From Dreissena polymorpha (taxonomy: Eukaryota > Mollusca > Bivalvia > Myida > Dreissenidae): a DNA stretch of 64,000 bases. Below are positions 23,036-35,558 of this stretch, in pieces. Position 1 is the first letter of the stretch. Each line of letters starts with the position of its first letter. The stretch spans positions 79,647,145-79,711,144 of the forward strand of contig NC_068356.1 of assembly GCF_020536995.1 (NCBI RefSeq), in the 5' to 3' direction. The notes beneath the pieces are model-generated. The model was not told where the DNA came from. It saw only the letters and a program-made list of their open reading frames with translations, and did no database searches. The translations under genes and the position numbers were made by a program.

Positions 23036-24720
23036 TATGCTCCCCTTCGAAGAAGAGGAGGTATATTGTTTTGCTCATGTCGGTCGGTCGGTCCGTCGGT
23101 CGGTCCGTCCGTCGGCCCGTCCACCAGATGGTTTCCGTATGATAACTCAAGAACGCTTAGGCCTAGGATAATGTAACTTCACACATAAATTGATCATGAC
23201 TGGCAGATAACCCCTATTGATTTTCAGGTCACTAGGTCAAAGGTCAAGGTTACAGTGACTCAAAATAGTAAAATGGTTTCCGGATGATAAATCAAGAATG
23301 CTTAAGCCTAGGATAATGAAACTTCACAGGTACATTGATCATGACTAGCAGATGACCCCTATCGATTTTCAGGTCACTAGGTTAAAGGTCAAGGTCACAG
23401 TGACTCTAAACAGTAAAATGGTTTCCGGATGATAACTCAAGAATGCTTACGCCTAGAATCCTAAAACTTCATAGGTACATTGATCATGACTGGCAGATGA
23501 CACCTATAGATTTTCAGGTCACTAGGTCAAAGGTCAAGGTCACAGTGACTCTAAACAGAAAAATGGTTTCAGGATGATAACTCAAGAATGCTTACGCCTA
23601 GGATCATGAAACTTTATAGGAACATTGATCATGACTGGAAGATGACCCCTAATGATTTTCAGGTCACTAGGTCAAAGTTTAAGGTCACAGTGACTCGAAA
23701 TAGTAAAATGGTTTCTGGATGATAACTCAAGAATGCTTACGCCTGGAATCATAAAACTTCATAGGTACATTGTTCATGACTGGCAAATGACCCCTATTGA
23801 TTTTCAGATCACTAGGTCAAAGGTCAAGGTCACAGTTACTCTGAACAGAAAAATGGTTTCAGGATGATAACTCAAGAATGCTTACGCCTAGGATCATGAA
23901 ACTTTATAGGAACATTGATCATGACTGGAAGATGACCCCTAATGATTTTCAGGTTACTAGGTCAAAGATCAAGGTCACAGTGACTCGAAATAGTAAAATG
24001 GTTTCTGGATGATAACTCAAGAATGCTTACGCCTGGAATCATAAAACTTCATAGGTACTTTGATCATGACTGGCAAATGACCCCTATTGATTTTCAGATC
24101 ACTAGGTCAAAGGTCAAGGTCACAGTGACTCTAAACAGTAAAATGGTTTCAGGATGATAACTCAAGAATGCTTACGCCTAGGATCATGAAACTTTATCGG
24201 AACATTGAACATCACTGGCAGATGACCCCTTATGATATTCAGGTCACTAGGTCAAAGGTCAAGGTCACAGTGACTCCAAACAGTAAAATGGTTTCCTGAT
24301 AATAACTCAAGAATAATAATGCCTAGGATCATGAAACTTCAAAGGTACATTTATCACGACTGGCAGATGACACCTATTGATTTTCAAGTCACTAGGTCAA
24401 AGGTCAAGGTCAGTGACAAAAAACTTATTCAAACAATGGCTGCCAGTACAACTGACACCCCATATGGGGAGCATGCATGTTTTACAAACAGCCGTTGTTT
24501 GGATATAGTGTAAATCCATAGAAAACGCCCAACCGTTTCAAGGGGTAGGTGTATTCAACCAAGTATAAAAAGTTAACCGACTGGTAAAAAGTTGTAAAAT
24601 TTTGCAATAAGTTGTGATATACAATTTACTATGTGGAAATAATAACAAAGAGTGTTTATGGAACAGTACCCATTAGGCTCCCACTACCTTAATATCTTAG
24701 TTAGAAGGTGATTTTTCAAG
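23036..24720 (+). mobile_element. Hairpin-headed element, exact 145-bp tandem core (copy A)
   Basis: Head CTCCCCTTCGAAGAAGAGG, GGTATATTGTTTTGCTCATG, then a (GGTCGGTCC)n run. The core motif ATGGTTTC recurs at 23128, 23273, 23418, 23563, 23708, 23853, 23998, 24143 and 24288. All eight intervals are exactly 145 bp. Each unit carries CAGGTCACTAGGTCAAAGGT, a cluster of direct AGGTCA half-sites. Units at 23563+23708 and 23853+23998 match as a 290-bp dimer. A non-repetitive tail from 24413 (ACAATGGCTGCCAGTACAAC; AAATCCATAGAAAACGCCCA) runs to about 24720. Confidence 0.85.
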
Positions 24721-24747
24721 GGTAAATCCATAGAAAACGCCCAACCG

Positions 24748-25830
24748 AGTCCCCCTCTTCCTTCGAATTATTGTTTTGCTCATGCCGGTCGGTCCGTCTG
24801 TCGGTCCGTCCACCAGATGGTTTTCGGATGATAACTCAAGAACGCTTAGGCCTAGGATCATGAAACTTCATACATAGATTGATCATGACTGGCAGATGAA
24901 ACCTATTGATTTTCAGGTCACTAGACCAAAGGTCAAGGTCACAGTGACTCGAAATTGTAAAATGGTTTCTTGATGATAACTCAAGAATGCTTAGGCCTAG
25001 GATCATGAAGCTTCTAAGGTACATTAATTATGACTAGTAGATGACCCCTATAGATTTTCAGGTCACTAGGTCAAAGGTCAAGGTCACAGTGACTCTAAAC
25101 AGTAAAATGGTTTCCGGATGATAACTCAAGAATGCTTACGCCTAGAATCATAAAACTTCATAGGTACATTGATCACAACTGGCAGATGACCCCTAATGAT
25201 TTTCAGGTCACTAGGTCAAAGATCAAGGTCACAGTGACTCGAAATAGTAAAATGGTTTCCGGATGATAACTCAAGAATGCTTATGACTGGAATCATAAAA
25301 CTTCATAGGTACATTGATCATGACTGGCAAATGACCCCTATTGATTTTCAGATCACTAGGTCAAAGGTCAAGGTCACAGTGACTCTAAACAGTAAAATGG
25401 TTTCAGGATGATAACTCAAGAATGCTTACGCCTAGAATCATAAAACTTCATAGGTACATTGATTACAATTGGCAGATGACACCTATTGATTTTCAATTCA
25501 CTAGGTCAGAGGTCAAGGTCAATGACAAAAAATTTATTCACACAATGGCTGCCAGTACAACTGACAGCCCATATGGGGAGCATGCATGTTTTACGAACAG
25601 CCGTTGTTTGGATATAGTGTAAATCCATAGAAAACGCCCAACCGTTTCAAGGGGTAGGTGTATTCAACCAAGTATAAAAAGTTAACCGACTAATAAAAAG
25701 TTTTAAAATGTTGCAATTAGTTGTGATATACAATTTACTATGTGGAAATAAGAACAAAGAGTGTTTCTGGAACAGTACCCATTAGGCTCCCACTACCTTA
25801 ATATCTTAGTTAGAAGATGATTTTTCAAGC
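24748..25830 (+). mobile_element. Hairpin-headed element, exact 145-bp tandem core (copy B)
   Basis: Second copy of the same design, directly after copy A. Head CCCCCTCTTCCTTCGAA and a (GGTCGGTCC)n run. ATGGTTT lies at 24817, 24962, 25107, 25252 and 25397, again exactly 145 bp apart. The tail from 25516 matches copy A's tail, including the AAATCCATAGAAAACGCCCA block at about 25621. Copy A's tail carries this block twice (about 24512 and 24723), the second time at the A/B junction, so the pair probably arose by unequal recombination or tandem insertion. Confidence 0.85.
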
Positions 25831-25903
25831 GGTTCCGTAGTGTAGTGGTTACACGCTGGCTTCACATGTGAGAGGTCCAAGGTTCGAGCACCAGTAGAAT
25901 CAA
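25831..25903 (+). repeat. tRNA-Val(CAC)-like relic
   Basis: GGTTCCGTAGTGTAGTGGTT is almost the canonical tRNA-Val 5' end and A box. The anticodon loop CTTCACATG shows CAC, and GGTTCGAGCACC is a damaged B box. The acceptor 3' strand does not pair with the 5' end, so it is not a working tRNA. Probably the head of a SINE or a tRNA pseudogene. Confidence 0.65.
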
Positions 25904-25929
25904 ATTATTGTATTTGTGTTCTATATTAA

Positions 25930-26262
25930 AGTTTTGTTTTGATGTAGACATTGTGTCTAGACAATATCTAGGTCAAGTTCGAATATGGGTCGTGCCAGGT
26001 CACAAACTAGGTCACTGGGTCACTTAGTGCATTTCAAGGATTAAGCATGGTGTCCGCTCTCTAATTTAAGTAGTTTTCACCCGATCTTCACCAAATTTAG
26101 TCAGAAGTTGTGTCTAGATTATATGTAGGTCAAGTTCAAATACGGGTCATGCTGGGTCAATAACTAGGTCTTGAGATCACTTAGTGCATTTCAAGCATTG
26201 AGCATGGTGTCCAAAACCTTCGAACGGGCGTGTCTTGTGACAGTTTGGCACTCTTGTTAACA
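25930..26262 (+). repeat. AGGTCA-containing repeat, two units of about 160 bp
   Basis: Two diverged units share TAGGTCAAGTTC, GGGTC-TGC, CACTTAGTGCATTTCAAG and GAGCATGGTGTCC. It ends at TTGGCACTCTTGTT, like other elements here that finish in CTTGTT. Noncoding. Confidence 0.6.
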
Positions 26263-26929
26263 ATATATGGAATCCATATATTATTTTCATTTACTTTTTG
26301 CATTCTGGGCACTCGTAAACAACTGGCTGATTAATGTGCTGAACAAATACACTTTCACAGTGCTCATCATCATCGGTATACCTAGAAGTAAATCCAGATT
26401 TAAATCCTCGTCATCCTATAACACAAAATCCGTCGAAGACATAGTGAAGAAACACAGAAAAGTGACCACAGAAAAGTGACTAAATAACTTGATCGATATG
26501 CTAAATATCGGAGAATGGCACAGTATACGGGTCTGAAGATTTCTAGATGGTAATGTTATTTATAATTGGTAAAATTTTGCATTGAATTTAGCGGTTATTA
26601 AAGAGAACAAAGACCATATACAGCCGATCATATACAGATCATATACAGACCGAGAATATATTTTCTCCATAAGAAAAAAAAATGTCAGAGCTTTATTCAA
26701 ATTATACTACAGGTAAATGGCATTCAGATTGATCAAATTTAAACAATGCAATACAAATGAAAAATAAAAATCTAATTAAAACAACCTTTAATAAGTTGTG
26801 TGTTGTAAGATTCTGATCGCTCCTTTATCTTATTACAAAAGGCGATCTTTATATACCGGAAATCTTTTTTTTTCAAACTAGAGCCGGATAAAATCGCTTA
26901 ATAAAACAATCTGCATGTGATTACTTGTC

Positions 26930-27215
26930 CCCAACCAGTGAAACCGGAGGGGACTTTTGGTTTGCGCTCTGTCCGTCAGTCAGTCTGTCAGTCCGTCACA
27001 TTTTTCTGAATCATGCGATAACTTTGAAAGTTTTTCATATTTTTTCATGAAACTTGAAACATGGATAGATGGCAATAGGGAGATTATGCACGTCATTTCA
27101 TTTTGTTCCTACCTTAAGAATTGTGGTTGGTATGGCAACAAATAAAAAATAAAAATTGAAAATGGTGGAGTTTCACCGGTAGGGGACCATATTGCTTGGC
27201 AATCTCTTGTTTTAA
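26930..27215 (+). mobile_element. Short element with inverted GGGGAC ends
   Basis: AACCGGAGGGGACTTTTGGT, then a CCGTCAGTCAGTCTGTCAGT run, then a body of about 150 bp, then TCACCGGTAGGGGACC and GGCAATCTCTTGTTT. Head style and CTTGTT end match the tandem-core elements to its left, but there is only a single core unit. Noncoding. Confidence 0.6.
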
Positions 27216-28560
27216 TTGACACATTACAATTGAGTGATAATACTGCATACATTCTCATTTTAATAATACATGACAGTATATTTGTTTCATAAAAAAAAAC
27301 TGGAATGCAAAAGCGTGTTTAAGAAATGTTGATAAGCATGTTAACTACCGTTGCAACCAACAAACAGTTGCGCGCTTAGACTTGTCTCGCCAAAACCACT
27401 CGACATAGCAATAGCCCCTGAATTACTATATTTATCTCGCTTTTTTATTGTCCGGGTCATAACGTAATTACATTAAGGCCTAATGGCATCAAACTTCGAA
27501 CAAAGATAGGCTGTGGTGTATAGAAGTGCAGCGCACAACAATCGTAACTCGAGAACACTGGCTTGCATATTTCACAATTCTACGCATTTGTTGGTTTCAC
27601 CTTTTTTCTTGGTTTCCTGTTTTCTTGAAATTATAAGTTCATGATTGAAATTAAGTTGTTCTTACATTTAGAAAGGAAGTCATGCTGCTGATAAGGTTAT
27701 ACCAAATATGTTTCCGTTTTGTGTGGTATTTTGTATTTTATACACAATAATTAAAAGTGATCAAAGTCCTTGAGGTAAAATGTCTGTTTGTTTAGAGAAA
27801 AAAAAGCACAGGCACTAAAGTCTGGGATATCATACAATGCATCCTCATTAGAAACCTCACCCCAGTAAATAACTGAAACTGCAAATATAACTCAAATGTA
27901 TTTCAACATCATCGATTCTATTGGAGAAGTGGTGTTGTGTCCCATAATTGAAACTGCTTGTATGCGTTATTTTGTAATGTACTGTAGCCAGTAAAGTATG
28001 TTTCAAGAAGACTCCCTCATTTCTCTGATAATAACGCCATCAGTGCACGGTGTTGTTAAAGATAAAAAACAAACAACTACAGTAACAAAACAATGAACCT
28101 AACACACTGCCCTATTCAGGCATTTTGTGTAAAAACTTGTGGAATGTAACCGGTTCACTAAGGTACGACATTGCAACGAACATGGTTCCAAGCAAAGTTT
28201 CGAGCAAAAAACTTCCAAAACTGTTACACGGGAATAAACAACAAATGAAATACAAGTCCGAATGACAATAAGTATGTTTCCAATGTGATTGTCTTTCTGA
28301 ATTGTATTTATCATCACAGTAATGGATAAAAGCAACGTTTGGATTATCAAAAGGTAAATGTCATATATTTTCGAGACAAGTCACTTTCAAAATTATTGAA
28401 CGTTTCAAATTCATCTTTACAGAAATATCGATATGTGGGTCTAATCTCTTACCAAAAAGGCATTTTATTTAAAACAAATGTTGGTACCTCATTTAAAAAA
28501 AATCAATCATTATAAATTAATTTTGACACCTTAAAAAGAAAACATACATTATTTAATTTA
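27216..28560. other. No gene seen
   Basis: AT-rich unique-looking DNA. I found no convincing exon on either strand. Confidence 0.5.
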
Positions 28561-28619
28561 GTTTGTTGTCTTTATACAATGGAATATATTGCAATGGGTA
28601 TTTCATGTTTATTGAAGTC

Positions 28620-28830
28620 TGATTTCCCCTCCCCTGTCAAACTCCCACGGGAGTTTTTTGTAAATGGGCGGGGGGCCCCAGCCAAACCTCCATTGGGGTT
28701 CATTGAAAATGGGGGTTTGACTGGGTCCCCAGTCAAACCCCCCACGGGGGACCGGTCTAACCTCCCACGGGAGTTTAATGGAAATGGGAGTTTGGCGGGG
28801 GCCCCCGTAAAAAAACCCACGGAGAAAGAA
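28620..28830. repeat. GC-rich quasi-palindromic 51-bp repeat
   Basis: A GC-rich island within AT-rich DNA. About three and a half units of roughly 51 bp. Each unit has CAAAC-CTCCC or CTCCA, a short centre, then an AATGGG-GTTTG arm and a GGGTCCCC or GGGGGCCCC block, so each unit folds back on itself. Both strands are open across it (28579-28860 plus; 28572-28820 minus). The two peptides carry similar motifs because the DNA is nearly self-complementary: GGLTGSPVKPP on plus, GGLTGDPVKPP on minus. Treated as a repeat, not a gene. Confidence 0.7.
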
Positions 28831-29524
28831 AAGCTACAAACGTTTTATTTTCTTATTTAAGTACATATTTCTTACAATTATGACTAAAGCATGTGTATTT
28901 GTAAACATAGAAACTGTAAACAAAGCATAATATTTAAATTACATTTTTTAATATGAGGACCATGAGACATCGACTACACAGCTTCAGCGGGCATGTAGTC
29001 GCATTGCAGGTCTGGGTTCTGATACATCCCATGACCAGGTTCACGACGACGACGAGGTCTGAAGAAAAACAACTGAAAAAAAAAGGGTAGTGTATAAGAG
29101 GCTCTGTTTCATTGTTTGTTTATATTTGTGCTATGTGTATAAAAGGCTGTTTTTATTGCTTGTGAATATGTATTTATTTGTGTATTTTTTTTAAAGAAAT
29201 CTTGTGAAATCTGATATAAAAAAACAACCTGTAGTGTACTGTATTTGCTAAGAGGCTGTTTTATTGTGTGTTTATATGTGTACAAAATGTGAAATATATC
29301 TTGTGGCGTAATGTTTTATTTTATTTATGAATCCCATATTAATATTGTCAATGTACTATATATTATATATATGACAACTTTAAAATAAATCTTTGACTGA
29401 AATACATTTAATTAAATTTATTATATTTAAATTCAATCTTCAAATATGAAAAATCGCATGCAGAATACATTTAACCTGAATAAATAATCTTGAAATTAAA
29501 CAATGTTGTTTTTACATAACACAG

Positions 29525-29680
29525 AGGTGACCATCACAGGTTTTCTCGTTTTCATTCACACCTATACGGTATTATTCACACCTACCCGGCTATATATTAT
29601 CAGTGGGACGAAACGCTACCCCTTTTCAACAGTAATATCAGTGGCTCGAACTGGTAGTGGGACGAAACGACCATACCTCA
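29525..29680 (+). repeat. Short direct repeats
   Basis: ATTCACACCTA occurs twice, and AGTGGGACGAAACG occurs twice about 65 bp apart. Small remnant of a larger repeat; noncoding. Confidence 0.4.
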
Positions 29681-29918
29681 GCTATTTTAATGAATTGTTA
29701 AGTGCCTTACCTTAATTTCTAGCTGCATAATTCACTGTTCTCATTCTAAATTGTTGTCCAGTCTAGCCTGGCCAAATAATAATTATTGCTGACCAATTAA
29801 ATACTTAACGGCCAGTCAATAGAATTACATATACAGGCTAGATTCATTTTTGTGTGTTTATTCCATTGTTTAAAATTACTTGTATTGACTTCCTGTTGGC
29901 AAGGCAGACATTTGTTTC

Positions 29919-30098
29919 TTAAAGTAACATTACTACTCAAAATCAACGAAAATTTCGTACAATATTTCGTAAAATAAACTTAACCAATTAAAAATCAGTG
30001 TTCCTTATGGCGATTGCCGAAATTTCAACGCCAGTTGTGGTCTGATAAAATAGATGTTTGTAGATACAAAATGCATATTGTTTTCCCATTTTAATTCT
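29919..30098 (-). mobile_element. Palindromic TTAA MITE, single arm
   Basis: Begins TTAAAGTAACATTACTACTC and continues AAAATCAACGAAAATTTCGT, the inverse of the right arm of the full copy at 31187-31644. It stops before the central hairpin at CCCATTTTAATTC. Confidence 0.8.
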
Positions 30099-31186
30099 AG
30101 CATATCATGTATAATATGTGTTTGACATTATTACTGTTGTATTATACCATTTTTGTTCTTGCTTATGCACATATTTACATTGTATGTTATATATTGAATA
30201 AAAAAAAAATTAAAAGAAAAAAGGATACTGTCAAAATGTTTAGGGCTGCAATATCGTTAAACGTTGTGAAGGCAAACATTTACCTTGCGATTTTGGGGAG
30301 CAAGAGAGGGTGGGGATCAAACTACAGTATTTTGATTTTAATCTGCAAATTATATTGAATATTGCTGAGACCCAGTCCGCGCGTTTACCGAAATGGGAAT
30401 TTCATTACGTGATTTCAATAAAACCAAACCGAATAACATGTCCATGTATTTTTATTTTCCAGCAAGAAATGCAACTTAAAGAGCTTTTAATGTCTTAATA
30501 TGAATTCAAATGTGTGCTGTATATTGAATATTTTACTTTATGTTTCAATGGTTTTATTTTACTAACAAAGTTTACTTACTAAAATTCTAAATTGAAGTTG
30601 TATGGGAGATGTTACCCAAATGTTCGTAAGTTAAGTTTCGGCTTTATATACTACTTGGATGGCACACTTCGCCTTGTGCCGGGCACATCGGCACACTGCG
30701 CCAGGCACACGGCACAATGCGCCCGACACCCGACACAGCGTGCCTACCACAACAGATTTTGCGCCGGATGCAGAACTCACTATGCCTTAACAGGTGCTCA
30801 TAGAAAGATGCTAAAACATTCGAGTTCTACAATACAATACAATGATAACTAACAATAATAACATTAGAAAATACAATCACCTCACGAGGGCGTTTTCTGC
30901 CATTACCATGCGAAAACATTTCCTTGAAGAATATTTAAAAATAGTTAACGCTTGTAGAATAAGCAAAAGACCTATGTCGACTGTAACCTGGCAACGAGAA
31001 TCGGGTACAGTAAAAATCAAAATGGCTGCCAGTTTATCCATAACAACATGTGTGAGAGCTTTAAATGGAAAAATCTTTGGATTAAGCCAGTTTTATGTGG
31101 TAACATTTACCAAAAATATGAAAAGTAGCATTTTAAATTGATAGGCATTGGTACCTTTTTAATTGACTGACGAAGAAAGTTATGCC

Positions 31187-31644
31187 TTAAAGTCTCTATA
31201 ACGCTCAAAATCAACGAAAATTTCGTAAAGTATATCGTAAAATAAAGTTACCACCTAAACAATCAGTGTTCCTTATAGCAAAAGCCACAATTTCAACGCT
31301 AGATGTGGTATGATCACAAAGATTTTTGTAGATACAAAATTCTCGTATGTATTAATTTGTGGCCACAATTAATTCAACTGTAATTTCCCGCGAATATATC
31401 GATTCATACGACACACGAACACCATGTTAGTGTTCATGTGTCGTATGAATAGATATCGCTGCGGGAAATTAAAATGGGAAAATAACGAGCATTTTGTATC
31501 TACAAACATCTATTTTACCAGACCACATCTGGCGTTGAAATTTCGGCAATCGCCATAAGGAACACTGATTTTTAATTGGTTAAGTTTATTTTACGAAATA
31601 TTTTACAATATTTTCGTTGATTTTGAGTAGTAATGTTACTTTAA
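31187..31644 (+). mobile_element. Palindromic TTAA MITE, full copy (458 bp)
   Basis: TTAA at both ends. Left arm TTAAAGTCTCTATAACGCTC; right arm, inverted, TTAAAGTAACATTACTACTC. After about 20 bp the arms converge on CAAAATCAACGAAAAT and pair for most of 220 bp, meeting at a hairpin (ATTCATACGACACACGAACA and its inverse). No ORF. TTAA targets suggest mobilisation by a piggyBac-like transposase; inference. Confidence 0.85.
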
Positions 31645-31702
31645 CTATGTTAATTTAGTCAAAATCTCGTACCCATCCACGTTTTAAATGCAATATAATT
31701 AC

Positions 31703-31703
<1 letters not shown>

Positions 31704-31779
<76 letters not shown>
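31704..31779. repeat. (AT)n microsatellite
   Basis: Uninterrupted AT dinucleotide run of about 76 bp. Confidence 0.95.
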
Positions 31780-31782
<3 letters not shown>

Positions 31783-34700
31783 AAGCATTAGCCAATTAGC
31801 TAATTTTTTTACGAACGAAATTTGTTTTATTTTTCTAAGAACTTTTTTTCACTAAAAATGGTCTTAGAAAAATTCTCTACAAATAGTGTAAGGAAAATTC
31901 TCAGAAGAAAATCATCGAAAAAAAGTTTTTAAGTGAAAACTTGTAAGAAGTAGCAAAGACAATGTTAATTATCTTATCTATATCGTCAGCCAACATCCTT
32001 CGAATTCCGGGTATTTTACCGAATTTTTACACTCAACCGACGCGAGATCTTCTCGATTTGGGGTTATAAAGTCCATTGGCTAAAGCCAATGTACTAAAAA
32101 GTACCAGATTAATAACTAGCAAAGCTTTATTAGTTTACCGGTTTTAATGTGTCGATTGTATTTCGGTAGAATATCAATGAAAAACGGTTTCTGATAAAAA
32201 AAAATAAGTTTTAGTGGAGTATGGTTGTAAATATCTTTATAGCATTATATCCATTTTCTTTTCTTCTTTTACTTAGTGTGTTACTCCATTACCCTCAATC
32301 ACCTGTGATACGGAAAGTATTTTTTAACACGTAATTAGTATACCATTGTGATATAATGGGTATAGTTTTTTATTTATTAAAATGAGGTATTGTCTGCAAA
32401 GAAATGTTTATGGTAAGTAAACTTTTATTCTGTTCTAATAACTTTAATCAAACATCGGAAAGAGGTGTGTCTGTTTATCATTCTTTATACTAGCAAGCAT
32501 AAAAAACGACTAAACAAAAGTAGAAAATACAACACAATTGGAAATATTGATTAATGTATACAAATATACTAAATCATGGTCAGTATTCAAAACTCTCCTT
32601 GTAGGAACTAAAAGAGCTATTAAAGATAAAAGTGCTCTTTGAGCATTCAAATCTACTTGCCGCCTATTTAGCAAAATCTATAACCCAGTGATATATCTCA
32701 ATATAAAGGACATTAGAGGGCACGAAATCTGAGTGACCGAAATATTTTTAACTTATGTTTATTCGCTTCAGAATTAACCATTTTATCCAAAGAAAGCTAT
32801 TTAACTATATTGATATACGAGTTATCCGTCATAAAAGAGTTAGCTTTCATGAACATTATTTTCCGGCATGGGGCGCTGAACAACAGTACATAATGGGCTG
32901 AAATTCAACATGCGTTCTTTTACCATGTTGTCACATTGCTGCGTAAGTTACATAAATTACTTATTTAGAGAACAAGATAAAAACTTGATTGATTGAGATA
33001 TGGTTATATTCTGTTAACGTAGATTTAAGTGTCAAAACAAGTAACTTAACATGTGTAGTGATTTGATGGCTGATTTGATGTAGCTATTCTGTGGTGTCTC
33101 ATGCAATATTTTAATTATATATAATGTGGACGGTACTAGATGTGCGGTCTTTCAATCGGCAAAGAAAAAAAGCAAGGTCGAGAATACATTATGTATATTA
33201 GCATCGATCACGTCTATCATATGTGATACATTACACAACAGAATTGTTAAGTGGTTGACAATTTTTCACCAGATGATCAAACAATCAATTAAATAAATAG
33301 CTTCTTATTCATTATTTACACTTAAGCACCAGTGTAATGGTATTGTGTATTTACATAGCTAGTTTCATAATTTGGTCGTATAATGGAGAATATTATATAA
33401 TCTTTGTTGATATGATGTTATATAATCTTTTATTTTATAAATGAATTAAGTAAGATGGTATGTTTCAATTAAGTAAGATAATTCCAACTATTAATACAAT
33501 AATTGAAAAAAGGAAATGTGTTTTAACCATCCTTGCATATAGAACGTAAATAAATAGTATATTTGCAATATTCACATTGTTTGGGCTAATAGTTATCGTT
33601 GCAATATTATTATGTTTTTAATTAAGTAGGTTCCAAATATAGTTCGTGTTATTGAGATTTATTTTAACGAAAATAGCACCTTGTAATATATTTACATTAT
33701 TAAAGTTAATATGGTGGCATGATAGTATGTATTAACATAACATATTGACGGTGTAACTGCAAAAACAATTATACAATTTTCATAACATTAAAATCATTTA
33801 CATGACATGCGTGACATTCATTTCAGCTTCATATTGTTATTGTTAAAATTAATAAGGAGGCAATAATAAACATTTACATAACATACTTGTTTTGATAGTA
33901 TTATTTAGAAAAACAGAATATAAATCAATTGCCATAACATTTTAAAATCATCTACATGTCATACAGTACAGTTACATAGTATATTGGCAGTTTATTGACA
34001 AAAAACAACAACAATAATAAGCGTATTGACAACACATATTAATTATTAAATATTACCTTATTTAATATTTACTTTTGTAACTAAATTATAACAATAACAA
34101 TTGTATCATTCTATTTATATAACAGGTTTTTGTCATAGGAAACAAAACCTTTAACATTACTGAAACAATGCCAATGCTACTTTAATAATTAATTGTACAG
34201 TTGATAGACTTCTCTGATGACTACTTAAAACTTGTATTCATCCAATTAGTAATTTAATCCATTATAACAAATAACATTTTACCCCCGACAGATCATACCT
34301 ATTGTATTGCATTTTATAATTTGTATAAGCCGGTCGTATTGTTGCAGTTGAAAAAAATATCTCTGATATATAAACTTGCTTTCAATTATAACTCATCAGC
34401 AAATAAGAACATAAAAACACAATACGAAATAAATATATGCCGACCGGGCTACATCGACATTTACGCACATTTAATAGTATAATAGATAAAAAAGAAAATG
34501 AATTGTATGAATAGCGCCTTATATTACATGTTTTAAATCAGCAAGGTGGCAATTGTATTACGGATAAGAATACTTTCTCACTATTTTTGCATTTTTAGGA
34601 AAAACAAAACAGAAAATCTGAACTGAGGTATAATAATTAATTCGTGTTTGCCATGATAATGTCGCTTTTCATGTACGAAAACTATTAACTTATAAATGCA

Positions 34701-35550
34701 ATTTGGTCGTAGAAAAGGACAACAAACGACGGTCACAAAGTAGTCTTGTGATAGTTTCTATGACAAAAGAGTAATTTGTCTGAGATTTATCTCATTTAAA
34801 TAACATCATTAGTAACGTATTGAGTTGAACCTGACTATGCTAAAAGTTATTCTTATGCCGTTCCGCCTAGTTTCATTTCAATCTATTCATTAAATTCTGT
34901 GATAAAATCATCACAATCACCTTAAAAGACTGACTGACCGACGGATGCTAGGATAACTACTATATGCCTACATTTAAGAAAATAACAAAATAGGAGTTAA
35001 AGCAACAACATAAATTGTAAATGTATATAAATATGAGCATTGAACGAAAGTAACATAAAAGCATGACACACTAGCCGTGTTACACTGATTTTAAATCTTG
35101 AACATGATACTTTAGCTTAGCAAGTTCCTATGCTAGAGTGCCTGTACCCAGGAAAACATGGGCATTTGTCGAAAATAATTATGTTTGTGTAAAATAAGTG
35201 TATAATTACGCGATCACTCATATTTAATCACATTGTGAATGTATGGCAATTACAATATAGACACACATTTCAAGTATTTATGTCAAGCAAAATAAATCCT
35301 TTCTCATGGCTTCGACGCCTTTGTTAGTTTTTCTCGAATCAATTCAGGATGAGTTTACACCTGTATTCATCTGCAAATATTGACAACTTATGCTATAACC
35401 AGAGACAAAAGGCGACACCAACAAACACACAGATATAAGGGCACAATCACATTACTAAATAGTGAAACGATTTAATTAATAATGCGTGTACAATCTAAAA
35501 AACAATAAATAAGGAAATACATCAATACATCAAATGAGTTGGTCGTTTAA
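31780..35550. other. No gene seen (AT-rich)
   Basis: Nearly 3.8 kb of strongly AT-rich sequence with no open frame of note, no recognised repeat and no splice-flanked coding segment that I could support. Confidence 0.55.
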
Positions 35551-35558
35551 AGTCGTAA

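Noticed and set aside
23128-25540. Regular 145-bp array as a CRISPR-like locus
   Set aside because: No short repeat/unique spacer alternation; the whole unit repeats, in a eukaryotic setting with element heads and tails.
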